Below, piece by piece: positions 21,926 through 32,889 of a stretch of DNA of 64,000 nt. Numbering within the stretch: position 1 is the first letter of the stretch; each line of letters opens with the position of its first letter. The DNA comes from Multifurca ochricompacta (lineage: Eukaryota; Basidiomycota; Agaricomycetes; Russulales; Russulaceae). Position numbers and translations under genes: made by a program. The stretch covers positions 186,001 to 250,000 of the forward strand of contig WTXG01000024.1 in NCBI GenBank assembly GCA_022496185.1. Reading direction: 5' to 3'. Under the pieces are notes generated by a model. That model searched no databases. It worked only from the letters and a program-made list of their open reading frames with translations, and had not been told where the DNA came from.

Positions 21926-23388
21926 ACTTCCTCACTCTCTTTCATCATATTAGCCCATATATCCTGGGCTTTCTCCTCCTTTGACCTTTTGTCCACGGTT
22001 GGCGGGTTGTTCTGGGCGGGACTGTCTGGCGCAACGGTTGCCATGGCGACACGCACCCCCTTCTTGGGGCAGTCCCGAGACATATGTCCCAACGCCCTGC
22101 AACGAAAGCATCGTCCTTCCTTCATCAACGTCTGCCACTCATCTTCTGTGAGTGCTGCCCGAGCTCGGGCTCAATCCACAGAGGTATCCATAGCGTTTGG
22201 ATCCCGCTGGGTATGCTGGGCAGGTTTTACTCCGAAGGCGGCCTTCCACTGATCTCGGGTTTTCCCCTTCTTAGTATCAACTCCAAACCGCGTTTGGAAG
22301 TCCAGGTAATCTTGCTGCTGTCGTCGGGCAGCATCGACCCAAGTGTCCCAGTCGTGAGGATGATGGAACTGTATGATGTTTTTGACTAGTGGATTGGGTA
22401 ATCCTTGCGAGAAGAGGTCCAATGTAGCCTCTTCATCTGTGTCATAGCCGGCTCTATTGGCCAGGCTTCTGAACTTGGCCACATACACGTCAAGTTCCCC
22501 TTTCTCCATTCTGAGAGATTTCAGCTCTCGCGCTGCCTTTTGTTTGGCCTGCCCGTCTGTGAAGGCATCTTTGAATCTTTTGGCTATGGTCTCCCAAAGA
22601 CCTTCACTTGTGGTTCGTCGCCCACTTTCAACCTGCTCATTCAGCCACTCCAACTGTTCCATAGTCCAGTCGTCCACCGCATCCCCTCGAATCAGGGACA
22701 GGAACAGATTGGCATGTTGGAATGGGTTGACAATCTGTGGGACATCGTGGTTGAAGTTTTTGAACGTCGTGAACTCCAACATGAACTTTTTACTTTGAGA
22801 ACGGTCCCCTGCGAATGTTTGGGGCAACACTCCTGACAAGCACCCCGAAGGGGGAGGAATGTTTGGAGGTGGTGCCACAGGGGCTGGTGGGGCGGGGTCT
22901 GGAAGTTGGGTGGCAATGGTGGACATGATTGGATGGGATGGGGTGATGGTGCTTGTGGATCGTGTCGATATCTGGGGAGTTGTCAAAGCAGGGGCTCTGA
23001 TCGTGACAACTTTGGGTGCAACCGGAAACGTAGGCGCTGCTAATGCCGGTGCTTCTTCACTAAGTTCTTCTACGTACTCCTCTGGTTCGGAGTCCGTGAC
23101 AATGGCTGGGGGATTTTCTCTCCATGGACCCAGTCCAAATTCAGGTGGGGCCGGTCCTGTAGTGACCCAAGAGTGTCGGTTATCCGAGTATCGGATGCGA
23201 TACCAAACTCTCTTTTCGCCGTCGTATTCTACCGGTTGGTATCTTCCGTCGTAATAGACATAGTATCCAAACTCAGATTCAAAGTCTTTCCAGGTGGCAG
23301 AGCCAAGTACTTGCTGTGAAAGATTATTCTCGTCTCTGCGCTTGATGAGTTCTTCCCGGAAGAGGGTCTGACTGCGGCTGGAAGCCAC
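21877..23388 (-). pseudogene. Gypsy-1 gag
   Basis: 504-codon frame, same length as Gypsy-2 gag, broken by one TGA at 22171-22173 (Arg CGA in Gypsy-3). The N-terminal region (SRSQTLFREELIKRRDE, FGYYVYYDGRYQPVEY, GLGPWRENPPA) is followed by a Pro-rich linker, a capsid-like domain (FMLEFTTFKNFNHDVPQI, DDWTMEQLEWL, DGQAKQKAARELKSL, FRSLANRAGYDTDEEA) and one CCHC zinc knuckle CFRCRALGHMSRDC. Ends KKDFC. The frame opens with GTG, not ATG: an in-frame TAA lies 24 nt upstream at 23412-23410 and no ATG occurs between. Confidence 0.88.
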
Positions 23389-23394
23389 TGGGAG

Positions 23395-23405
23395 AGACTC
23401 GACTT
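23395..23405 (-). promoter_or_regulatory. Gypsy-1 putative self-priming PBS
   Basis: AAGTCGAGTCT on the minus strand, two bases inside the 5' LTR. It is the exact 11-nt reverse complement of AGACTCGACTT at 23644-23634 inside the LTR, 34 bp downstream of the TATA box, i.e. at the predicted mRNA 5' end. I see no obvious tRNA 3'-end complementarity. Same arrangement in Gypsy-2. Confidence 0.72.
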
Positions 23406-23407
23406 GA

Positions 23408-23997
23408 TGTTACATCTGGTGTGAGACGTCCTGCACGACTTGTGCGACAGCTTTCTGTACGTTCGTTCAGATAAGAAGTCAATAGGACTTCTTGGAGTTT
23501 CAGAATGGATGAGTCAAAGTCAAAGGGGCTGTTCCCTAGTGACGATGTTAAGCGGAAAGTGCCAAAAGCACTGAGACAATCGAGTCAAAGGTTTCAAGGG
23601 GAAGTCCAGAAGACAAACACTGATGTATTCAATAAGTCGAGTCTGAGGTCTACAGTATAGCTAAGACGGGCTTATATACGTAAATGGGTGGGCGTCTATA
23701 GATAAGGATATGGAGTCAAGTGGGCCTGAATATCTGAACGCGGAGGGTGTAAAGCCTGGCTTCTGATAGGGAACTAAGTAAGTGTCCGGTCGTAAGATAA
23801 GAAGATAACGAAGTAAAGGAGACAAGCATAGGCAAACAGTACATATACAAGTCCAAACAACGGTCACGGGGATGGGAGGAGTGCATGTGAGGGATCCCAC
23901 GATGGAGACGTAATAAGGAAGTGTAACATCGGTGGGCAAGTGGGGTCTCTGTTAGGGAGGGTAAAGAAAATAGGGCTGCTGGGCCCTGTTCGTAACA
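23408..23997 (-). repeat. Gypsy-1 5' LTR
   Basis: 590 bp. Contains the promoter: GTATATAAG at 23680-23671 (minus) and the predicted transcript start AGACTCGACTT at 23644. By eye it differs from the 3' LTR at 12 sites, each of them CG versus TG or CA (or TG versus CA). Confidence 0.92.
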
Positions 23998-24335
23998 ATC
24001 ATGATTTTCAAGAATGTAGATCACTGATAACAGTTTTATTTTACATCGCACTGTTGATCTGCTTTGATATTTTGTAGGATAACACTAGAATATATTTAAA
24101 GCCACCCTGTATCATACATCAGATGAGATCTTGTATTTTTGTGGCTGCAGATGTGTTTTATCTTAGAATTTCTACTGATCTTGTCAATGGATAATCGGTG
24201 CCTATACCTGCCAAACCCACCACGCGGGTACGGGTTTCCACAGGTTGGGAGCCATATACCCATACCCGTACCCGGCAAAACCTGTGGCGCTTACCCGCGC
24301 GGGTATGAAAACCCTTGACAATCACTAGATATGGC

Positions 24336-26065
24336 ACCATTTGCTAAGAAAAACACATAGCCTGAGGTTGAGTGGCAGTCCTCTTGATCTCCCCATGAGG
24401 AATCTGCAAAGCCATGAAGGCCACTCTCCCCATTCCCTCCAGAATACCGCAACTTGCAATCTTTTGTACTATTTAAATACTTTAAGACATATTTTGCAAG
24501 TCGCATATGATTTTGAGAGGGATTGGAAGCATATTGGCTAAGGTGCGCCACAGCAAAACTGATGTCAGGTCTGCTTCCAATCTGCACCCAGAGCAGAGAC
24601 CCCATCAACTGTTGGTACTTCTTTATTTCAGAAGTAGATGCCTGGCCATCAAACTTGACCAGATGAACATCAGCGCCAGAGGGAAGAGGAGTATATACTC
24701 GGTTGGAATCCCTCATCCCAAATTTCTCAATAATAGATAAAACGTAGGCTGCTTGGTCAATCTCCAGCGTCTTGTTAGGACGATCCCTGGTGATATTAAC
24801 TCCAAGGTATGACTGGATTTCTCCCAAGTCAGTCATCTCATATCGGTTAGATAGAGAAGACTTCAGCCATGTTATCTTATCATTGGAAGATCCAAGTATA
24901 GTGATGTCATCTACATAAAGAATGACATAAAGTGAATCATCCCCCTCCTTTTGATGAAACACGTATACTCCTGCATCAGAGTATGTCCAAGTAAAGCCCA
25001 GTTCATTAAGAACTGCATGGAATTGAAGATTCCATGCTCGGGAGGCTTGTTTGAGGCCATATAATGCTTTTTGCAGCCTACAAACTTTGGACTCTTGACC
25101 AGCAATGACAAAGCCAGTTGGTTGCTCCATGTATATTTCCTCATCCAGATTGCCATGTAGGAATGCCGATTTGACATCCATCTGGTGGATTTCCCAATCC
25201 TCTAGCGTAGCTAGCACTAGTAGTAGTCTAAGTGACTCAAATCTGGTGACTGGGGAAAATGTTTCGTCGAAGTCCACTCCTTCTACTTGGGTGAACCCTT
25301 TTGCCACGAGCCTAGCATGAAACCATCCATCTGGTTTCAGCTTAAATACCCATTTTGACTTGACTGCCTTTCTTCCTTTTGGAAGATCCTCAAGGCGCCA
25401 CACATTAAGTTTATCTAAGGCATCAATTTCATATTTACATGCCTCAAGCCATTCATTGGCATTGTCAGACTGCATTGCCTCCTGAAAAGTCAGGGGATCT
25501 CTATAAGAGACTCCTGCGGCATTTAGCAATTCCATATGCCCAAGTCTGGAAGAACCCTGCACGAACTCAGCATTATCCTCATTGTAAAATCGAGGATTCA
25601 TGCGACGTGAACGTTTGGGATGGACAGTATCAAGATCTAAGTCTTCCTGCACAGCCCTGTCACGTTGCTGAGAGCGTGGACTTTCCCTTGTAAATACTGG
25701 TTGGGGAAGTCTGCCGACATTCTTCTTAGATTGTCTTTTGGCACGGGTTCTCTGGGGGAGTTCTGATGGTTCAATGATTTGGGATGGGGGTGTCTGATAG
25801 ATAGTAACATCATGTGTGTCTTCTCTTTCAGGCGTGGTAGGCTCAGGATTTACTTGAGGAGGTTCCACTACCTCCTGTTCCTCAACCTCAGCATCCTTGT
25901 CTTCAGGAGCCTGAGGAACCGTGGCTATTGCTGGTTGAGGCTGGACAGGCCTCTCAACTTCTAGCACAAAAGGTGTAACTTTTTCCTTTTGTTTTCCCTT
26001 GCTGTCCTTGGCAAGGTTGGATGGGTAGGATCCTTCATCAAATGTCACATCTCTTGACAATACAA
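24336..26065 (-). pseudogene. Copia-1 reverse transcriptase and RNase H N-terminus
   Basis: Long open segment: a Pro/Glu-rich linker after integrase, then copia RT (WVFKLKPDGWFHARLVAKGF, EIHQMDVKSAFLHGNLDEE, YGLKQASRAWN, VILYVDDITILG) and the start of RNase H (GLHGFADSSWGDQEDC, GYVFFLANGAIS). The YVDD catalytic motif is present. Truncated at the C-terminus by hAT-A2, and preceded upstream by an in-frame TGA and the solo LTR at 26086-26599. Closely similar to Copia-2 RT at 61624-63303. Confidence 0.88.
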
Positions 26066-26085
26066 AGGATCAAGTATGCATATCC

Positions 26086-26599
26086 TGTTGACACAGGATG
26101 TGTCTGGAGATGCTTCAGGCATCTAAGGTTCGCTTCAGCTGTAGATTAGATTAGATTAGATTTCGGAGTATCGGACTTTTTATGTTATCTTTATTACACT
26201 TCTTTCTCACCTTACTCAGCTGATTAGTGATGGACTTAGTAATGCGCAGTAAGCATGTGATATCTCTTTGGCCAATGGCCTTTATCCCTCTCTGTTTATT
26301 GTCCGGCACTTGTGGACTTATTCCCAGTGCACACAGACCATTTCCCCTGGCCCCTATGGGTATATAAGGGTGTCTGTTTCATCTCTTTCACTTCAGAGTT
26401 CTTCTAACCTCTGAAGTGTAAGTTCCCTTTTACTATACTGTTTCTTTACCTTTAACTAACCGTCTTGTGTAGACTACTTGTTTTATAGGTCAGTAGTATA
26501 GTTAATCAGAGTTCTTCTAACCTCTGAAGTACTACTTGTTTTATAGCCTAACCCACTACTAACTGCAGTCAGTATAACCAGCAGCATGATTGTTTGACA
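26086..26599 (+). repeat. Solo LTR of the Copia-2 family
   Basis: 514 bp, TGTTGACACAGG..GATTGTTTGACA, plus strand, with TSD TATCC at 26081-26085 and 26600-26604. Matches the Copia-2 LTR (57543-58049). It splits Copia-1 pol between the integrase C-terminal region and the RT linker. Confidence 0.92.
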
Positions 26600-26604
26600 T
26601 ATCC

Positions 26605-28826
26605 CATAGTAAATACCCCTTTGAGTGGGGTGCATACCCAACAAAGACTGTTTCCCTGGCCTTTTGATCCAGTTTACGTCTTTTGTCCTCTGGGACAGTG
26701 TAATAGGCTAAGCAGCCAAATATTTTAAAGTACGAGACATCTGGAATGTCCCCATCCAGAAGCTCAAGCAGTGTCCTCCACTTATTAGAGCGAATGGGTG
26801 TTCTATTGTATATGTGACAGGCTGTTCGCACTGCACATTCCCAGAAACCAAGGGAAAGGCCAGCATGATGCAGCATGCTGGTTGCTTTTTCCATAATGGT
26901 TCTGTTGAACCTTTCAGCCCTTCCATTCTGTTGTGGGGAATATGGCATTGTCAATTTATGCTCTATGCCAGCCTGCTCAAGTATGGACTTCAGCTCCCTA
27001 TTTACAAATTCGCCACCTCAGTCTGTGTGTAAGGTCTTTATTTTCCTGTCTGTTTTATTTTCCAGGAATGCCTTAATATTACAAAAGACCGATGTAAAAT
27101 CACTTTTAGCTTTCATAGCAACAACTAGAGCTGTCCTGCTAAAGTCGTCTATGAAAGTGGCGAAGTATAGGTTCCCTTGAATTGAGGTACATTGCAAAGG
27201 ACTGACTAAGTCACTATGAATGACCTCCAAGGGTGCTGAAGCCCTCTTTTGAGAGGGAGGGAATGGAAGACAGTGTGATTTTCCCATTTCACAGCCATAA
27301 CATGGCTTGTCTTCCACTTGGCTATTATCAATTCTAAGACCTTTTACAGCCTTAGGAGCATGTCTTTTGAGGGCCTCTTTTGACATATGACCCATGCGCA
27401 AATGCCAGGTTTCAAGGCTACTTGATGCAGATTTGTGGGAAGCAGTATTTAAATTCTGCATAGTTTTCCCAAAGACCCAATAGAGTCCCATAGCCTTGAC
27501 ACCTTCCGCTATAATTGTATTATTGTACTTTATTTTGACCTCAGATGGAGAAAATTCCACTGAGCCGCCTTTGTCTGTGATGCAGCTTGTTGACAGTATT
27601 CTTTCACTGCCAGGCATATAAAGACATTATTCAACTCTAACTCATAATTGTTTCGAGTTTTGAGTATGACTTTGCCTGTTCCTTCGACTTGAACTATGGA
27701 TCCATCACCAATTGTCACCTGATGTCCCTTATGTGGGAAATACTCAGAGAAATCTTCTAAGTATGGTGTAAAATGAGTGGTGGCTCCACTGTCCATCATC
27801 CAAGGATTGCTGCCATCATCAACTTCTTGTGTTTGTTCGGTCAAAACATAAAGTGAAATGTGAGGTGTCTCATGCACCTCCTGTATTCTGCCACTACCAT
27901 TAACTACAGTAGCTATTTGTGTGGAGTTTGATTGTACACTGGGGCCTTGCCCCTTCCTCTTGTTGCCCTTTTTGCCTGCATCAGCATTGGCTCTGTCCTG
28001 TTTCCTTTGCTGACATTCATTTGCCTTGTGGCCCGGCTTCTGGCAATAGAAGCAGGTGACATCATTGGACGATGATGCACCTGCAGGTTGTGGCGTGAAA
28101 GTTACTTGTTTTTTATTTTTTTTTTGTTGACATGGGCTGCCTTGTTAAGGGCAGCCCCAACACCACTTCCTGCGGGGCCGGCTAGTGGCTTTCCTCATTT
28201 AGGAACCTTTGACAAGGTCCTGAGGGGAAAGGCGGTCAGGAGGACCTGACGCCAGGATGGAGCCAGCAATGGCATTGTAGGATGGAGGCAGGGATTGGAG
28301 CAAAATGAAGCTCATCTGGAGATCAGAGATCTCCATCCCATTCTCTTTGAGAGTGCTCCTCACATCCAACACATGCTGCAACTGGGGTCTGAATTGCTTG
28401 CCCTCCTCCAAGCGAAGGAGGACACAGAACACCACAAGTTGTAGGTGGCCATGCTACCTACTGAGCTGTAGAGCGATTCCAAACGCTCATACTTGGCATT
28501 GACAGAAGGGTAAGTTCTGTCAGAGGCAATTTGGGAATATGTTTCTGGTGACGTTACCATCACCAGAACTCCCATGAGGACCTCCTCCACTCTGTTCCAT
28601 TCCAAGTACATTGGCTCTGACCAAAGAGCGAAGCGTTTGGCATACTCGTCATCCTTTTCTCCATCCTCTGGCTTTGGCAGATTCAGGAATTCAGGGGCAT
28701 CATGAGTAATGTGCCTCTTCATCCATTTATCCTGAGCAGGGCGGTGAAGGACACCGACCACTGCTGCCAGTTCAAGCCGTCAAGCTTGTTAAACTTGAAT
28801 GTGGGAGGGAAGACGATGGAAGACAT
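26605..28826 (-). pseudogene. Copia-1 gag-protease-integrase
   Basis: Decayed 5' coding half. Gag starts at ATG 28826 (SSIVFPPTFKFNKLDGLNWQ) and continues in other frames (KYERLESLYSSVGSM, NGMEISDLQMSFILLQSLP, SAIAGSILASG-type motif), with zinc knuckle CFYCQKPGHKANEC (~28040). Protease: WMMDSGATTHF (27797). Integrase: WHLRMGHMSKEAL..CYGCEMGK zinc finger, HSDLVSPLQC, FIDDFSRTALV, HTD at ~27018, then MPYSPQQNGRAERFNRTIME (26954). Several frameshifts. It ends at KGYLLWD, where the solo LTR entered. Confidence 0.85.
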
Positions 28827-29757
28827 TTGAGATGATTTAAAAAAGGGTTGATCCTGGTTCCAAGGAGCAGTTAGAACCAGTTGTCCAGGTCTCATTTAAG
28901 AGGGCCCGTCCATTCTGTGGTGCTATGCTTCAGAACTTAAGGAAGTCCTGCCTCTGATGTGCGACTTCTAAGTAGTATAGTAGGCTGTCTAACGCCATCT
29001 ACAACAAGTCCTAAGCCCACATCAGGGGGACGTTGTGTAAATAGATGGGGAGTCATGTCATGGAGGAGCCAACCACAAGTTCCACTAGAGACAAAGGGTA
29101 TAGAGCCCTTCCTCTAGTGCTGGTGGTGGAGTCCATGATTAAGCCCTAGATGATTGGGGCCATGACTATAGTAGACTATCAGGTCTCCTCTGGTTGGGGC
29201 GAACCCCCAACTATGGCAGCGGATACTTCTGCCCAGAGACAAGACCTTCTAGCTACTGTGTATCTACTATAGTAGTTCAAGCCTACTTGTATCGAGCCCA
29301 AGTGTCATGGGAGTGACTACCCATGCCTTGTTCTAGACCCTAAACTCTACCAGCAGGTCGCTAAACCTGGCTTATGGATTGAGCCAAGCATTGACTGAAC
29401 CTATAGCCCCAAGCCTTCTGGGCAAGTGGCCTACTAAGACTATGGATGGGACGAAAACCCAGCTATAACTATGAATACTATTTACTTAGAGCGCACATGA
29501 GGAACTCAAGGTGTTTCACCTGCTTAGGGTCCCTCATCACCTCTTGCAAGAATCCCCTGAGGGACTAGCCAGACAGATCAAGGTGGGTACATGAAGCACA
29601 CCACCTTGTGGACAGTTAAGGGCAAGAGACAAAGAAATCGAAGCTCACTGTGACTGTGATTGGGAAAGATGAAGTCTTGAAGCAGTGAGCTTGAAGGGAG
29701 GTTGGACTGATCAAAAAGAAGAGACAGATCAGTTAAGTGTGCTCAGGGCCCATAACC
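28827..29757 (-). other. Copia-1 5' leader (non-coding)
   Basis: 931 bp between the 5' LTR and gag. No sustained ORF. Begins with the half-tRNA-type PBS (29746-29757, GGTTATGGGCCC on the minus strand). Much of it is recognisably similar to the 936-bp leader of Copia-2 (58050-58985), e.g. the block around GAGGGACCCTAAGC..GGTGAAACA. Candidate structured RNA or packaging region (inference). Confidence 0.6.
29746..29757 (-). promoter_or_regulatory. Copia-1 PBS, initiator-tRNA-Met half
   Basis: GGTTATGGGCCC directly abuts the 5' LTR. It is complementary to the anticodon-loop side of initiator tRNA-Met (GGGCCCAUAACC), the half-tRNA priming used by Drosophila copia and Ty5-like elements. Confidence 0.75.
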
Positions 29758-30260
29758 TGTGAACAGGCATGGAGTGCAGCATACTGACTGTGAAGGTTAG
29801 CGGGTTAGGCTAGATAACAAGTTATACTTCAGAGGTGAAGAAAACTCTGTATTACTATACTACACACCTAGATAACAAGTTATCTACAAGAGACGGTTAG
29901 TCAAAGGTAAGGTAGTAAGTAGAGAGAATAGGACTTACACTTCAGAGGTGAAGAAAACTCTGAAGTGTAGTAGACGAAACAGACACCCTTATATACACGA
30001 AGGGATGGTCTGTGCACACTGGGAATAAGTCCACAGGTGCCGGACAAAGTCCAAACAATAAACATGAGGGAGAAAGGCCATTGGCCATTACAGAAATCAC
30101 ATGTTACATGGTGCATCAGTCAGCTACTGCGGAATGTGAGAAGAAAAGTAATAATGATAATGTAAAAAGTCCGAAACTCCGGCATCTAATCTAATCTACA
30201 AAGTAGCTAATCTAATCACCTGATGCCTGAAGCATCACTGAACATCTTCTGTGTTCAACA
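29758..30260 (-). repeat. Copia-1 5' LTR
   Basis: 503 bp; right flank GGACT (30261-30265) is the TSD. Contains CTTATATACAC (TATA on the minus strand, ~29990) and an internal direct duplication of the CTTCAGAGGTGAAGAAAACT segment missing from the 3' LTR. Confidence 0.88.
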
Positions 30261-30652
30261 GGACTCAGCCCAATTGCGTGGCTACAACAGGGTACAATGT
30301 AGCTACTGTGAGAAGGTACAGGAGATGCCATGTCTACAGGGACATGCTAAGCGGAAAACTCTAAGAGAAAAACCTAAGGGAGAGAGTACATGGAGAGGCC
30401 GTCCGAGAAAGAGACCGTTCAAAGTAAAAGAAAATCCTTACTAAGTCCAAACCAAGGGAGTCCCATCAAGGGGGTTCACAAGGCCTGCAGGTGTGGATGG
30501 GCTTGAAGAAAGCCCCCAAATTCTGGATAAACTCCAGAAGCTGAGTGACTCTGGCGCGATTATTGAAGATCTGCAGCCAGGTGAGCTCGTCGAACAGCGA
30601 GCCAGGGTCCATGTCGCATTCCGTCCATACTTGGGCATGTAATGGACAGTCC

Positions 30653-31256
30653 TGTTACGCTCAGAGGGGCGTACGCGGTCGAGTGCGGGCGGCTAGGTCA
30701 CAGAGACAAGGTCGGGACGATCTTGGGTCGATGCGGAAGACAATAAGTCCGACGCAGGGTCTACCAGAGTCACAAGCTCAGTGTACAAGTCACAGAGGAC
30801 GAGTACCAAAGGGACGAGTTCGGGTGGTGAGACGCAAGGAAGGAAGTTAAAGGTCCACAAGGCTACTGATTGTCACAGGAGCTCAAGATGGGGACATCTG
30901 AGCGAGACTAGCTAGGGTATATATACATGCAAGTACTAGCTTAGTCATCCGTTCTTATCAGGCTTATCTAGACGCTTGTGGTTCTGGACGTGTGACTATG
31001 GAACCTTCCATCAGAACCAGCGCCACCGTCTTCTCACGTCAACTAAGGTTCAGGGTCCTTCTGTACACGAGGCATCAAACCTTACTGTCACGTGATCTGC
31101 TTCTATACCTCATGCCGTATCCTTGCTTCTTGGACTTCGGCGTGGGACATCATGACTAAGCCGGCGATGTCCTTGCGGACCCCGCACGGCTACTGTCACT
31201 GCTTGTGTGTCCCCCACGTCTTGCCGTCTGCTTGGTACGCTGGGTAGTTCGTAACA
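30653..31256. repeat. Solo LTR, 604-bp family, copy 1
   Basis: TGTTACGCTCAGAGG..TAGTTCGTAACA, flanked by TSD AGTCC (30648-30652, 31257-31261) inside LINE ORF2. Nearly identical to 32286-32889. It differs in sequence from the Gypsy-1/2/3/4 LTRs although the tips agree. No internal region of this family is present in the window. Confidence 0.9.
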
Positions 31257-32285
31257 AGTCCAGTGCAATGTGTGGGAAGGTCGCGGGGGTGACGCCGTCA
31301 CAATGGCAGAGGCGGTCAGCCTCTGGACGGGAGGAGAAGAACCATTTGTGGTACTCCGCGATGAAGGCATGGCCGGTGGCCAGCTGGAAGGTGGTGGAGA
31401 CCGTGTGTCTGGTGAATGGGTTGTCTTTGCATTTGGCTGTAGCTGCCGTCCAGAGAGGGTGGTTGCTGCCAGTGGGAGGACCCTGGATGGAGATGCTGTA
31501 GGCCTTGTAACCAGCCTGAGTCTCAGCGTCGAGGGAGCGGGAGCGAAGCCACTCGCCGCGCCAGTTGTCGTAGGTGCGGAGGCGAGACAGAGCTCACCAT
31601 TGAAGAGGGGAGGGGGGCTCATTGAGGTTGCCCAGGTTGTGCAGGCGACGTGCGCGGTCCACGGCTTTGGGGGCCATGGAGGACGCATGGTATCATGGGG
31701 AGGGGGGACACCACATGAAAGTGACGTCGAGGGTGGGATGATCTGCAAGAAGCTTAGCCAGTGCTTTGTGAAGTAAAACAAAGTCACCCGTGAAGCGACA
31801 GGGATTGTGAGTGTGGAGTCCTGCCAGTGATGAGCTTGACGGAGCTGTTATGACGAGGCATGGGGCTATGGGGCAGCCCTCATAAAAGGAGGCAATCCAC
31901 TGGAGGGTGCGGCGGAGGGCGAAGAGGTCGACATCAGCCTTGATGCCCCTGGATCCGCGGGTCCAGTGGTTCATGGTTTCACTGGTGCTGTCCATGAGGA
32001 CTGCGGCAGTGGCACCTATGAGCTTCTTATCGACTCATTTGGCTCGGGAGTGAGAGGAGGCCACATGGATCAGGGCTATGTCAGCGTGGGGCAAAGCCAA
32101 GAGAGCAGTGACTTCATCGAGACATACAGTTGGGGGGCATGTACCCACGAAATGGATACAAGTGCCCCAGGCAGGGAGGTCCCATGGAGTGAACACAAGG
32201 ACGTCCAGGAGCCCTTCAAGGGGGGGTACCCGGTCGGCTAGGGCTTGCAGGGGGGTGAGCTGGCGAGGCGGTGTGGGCAGAGAGG

Positions 32286-32889
32286 TGTTACGCTCAGAGG
32301 GGCGTACGCGATCGAGTGCGGGCAGCTAGGTCACAGAGACAAGGTCGGGACGATCTTGGGTCGATGCGGAAGACAATAAGTCCAACACTACGCTCAGTCA
32401 CAAGCCAATCAGTGTGCAAGGCCCCAGAGGGACAAAGCACCAAAGAGAGGAGTCCGGGTGGTGAGACACAAGGAAGGAAGTTAAAGGTCCACAAGGCTAC
32501 TGATTGTCACAGGAGCTCAAGATGGGGAACATCTGAGCGAGACTAGCTAGGGTATATATACATGCTGGTACTAGCTTAGTCATCCGTTCTTATCAGGCTT
32601 ATCTAGACGCTTGTGGTTCTGGACGTGTGACTATGGAACCTTCCATCAGAACCAGTGCCACCGTCTTCCCACGTCAACTAAGGTTCAGGGTCCTTCTGTA
32701 CACGAGGCATCAAACCTTACTGTCACGTGATCTGCTTCTGTACCTCATGCCGTATCTGTCTTCTGGACTTCGGCGTGGGACACCATGACTAAGCCGGCAA
32801 TGTCCTTTCGGACCCCGCGCGGCTACTGTCACTGCTTATGTGTCCCCCACGTCTTGCCGTCTGTTTGGTATGCTGGGTAGGTCGTAACA
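32286..32889. repeat. Solo LTR, 604-bp family, copy 2
   Basis: TGTTACGCTCAGAGG..TAGGTCGTAACA with TSD AGAGG (32281-32285, 32890-32894) inside the same LINE. Same length and orientation as copy 1 but a different TSD, so an independent insertion and excision-by-recombination event. Confidence 0.9.

Larger units (their letters stand above)
16515..23997 (-). mobile_element. Gypsy-1, chromovirus-type Ty3/gypsy retrotransposon
   Basis: 7,483-bp element on the minus strand with two 590-bp LTRs (23408-23997 as 5' LTR, 16515-17104 as 3' LTR) and TSD ATCAT (16510-16514, 23998-24002) in hAT-A2. Order: gag, protease-RT-RNase H-integrase-chromodomain, and a third ORF before the 3' LTR. A polypurine tract (GAGCCAGAAAGGAGGGTGA) abuts the 3' LTR. 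Inactivated mainly by in-frame TGA codons plus one frameshift. All differences I see between the two LTRs are at CpG-derived sites. Confidence 0.92.
15382..24327. mobile_element. hAT-A2 element, split by Gypsy-1
   Basis: Outer parts 15382-16514 and 24003-24327 together make a 1,458-bp hAT-A element in the orientation opposite to hAT-A1. Tips are TAGTGATTGGCAGGGG (15382) and, inverted, TAGTGATTGTCAAGGG (24327). The 8-bp TSD GATATGGC (15374-15381 and 24328-24335) duplicates Copia-1 RNase H coding sequence. Subterminal CCCGTA/CGGGTA arrays lie at 15415-15495 and 24190-24305. The interior holds the same repeated AATGAACGC..GGCCCGGGCC units. No coding region. Confidence 0.85.
14337..30260 (-). mobile_element. 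Copia-1, Ty1/copia LTR retrotransposon with nested insertions
   Basis: Full-length copia element: 5' LTR 29758-30260, 3' LTR 14337-14727, 5-bp TSD GGACT on both sides. Coding order on the minus strand is gag (28826-~28190), protease DSGATTHF (~27780), integrase (27617-26605), reverse transcriptase (26065-24336) and RNase H (15381-15001). It is interrupted by a solo LTR at 26086-26599 and by the hAT-A2/Gypsy-1 composite at 15382-24327. Subtracting insertions leaves about 6.45 kb, close to the ~6.5 kb of Copia-2. Many frameshifts and stops make it inactive. Confidence 0.88.

Noticed and set aside
22859..23254. 131-residue Gly-rich plus-strand ORF
   Set aside because: Antisense shadow of the Pro-rich linker of Gypsy-1 gag; equivalent shadows appear opposite the other gag copies.
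31110..31787. 225-residue minus-strand ORF rich in Pro, Ser and Thr
   Set aside because: Shadow frame of the LINE RNase H and C-terminal region; the true frame shows LINE motifs, and the ORF also runs into a solo LTR.
30653..32889. The two 604-bp repeats as LTRs of one short element
   Set aside because: Each has its own 5-bp TSD and the sequence between them is LINE ORF2 in frame with both flanks.
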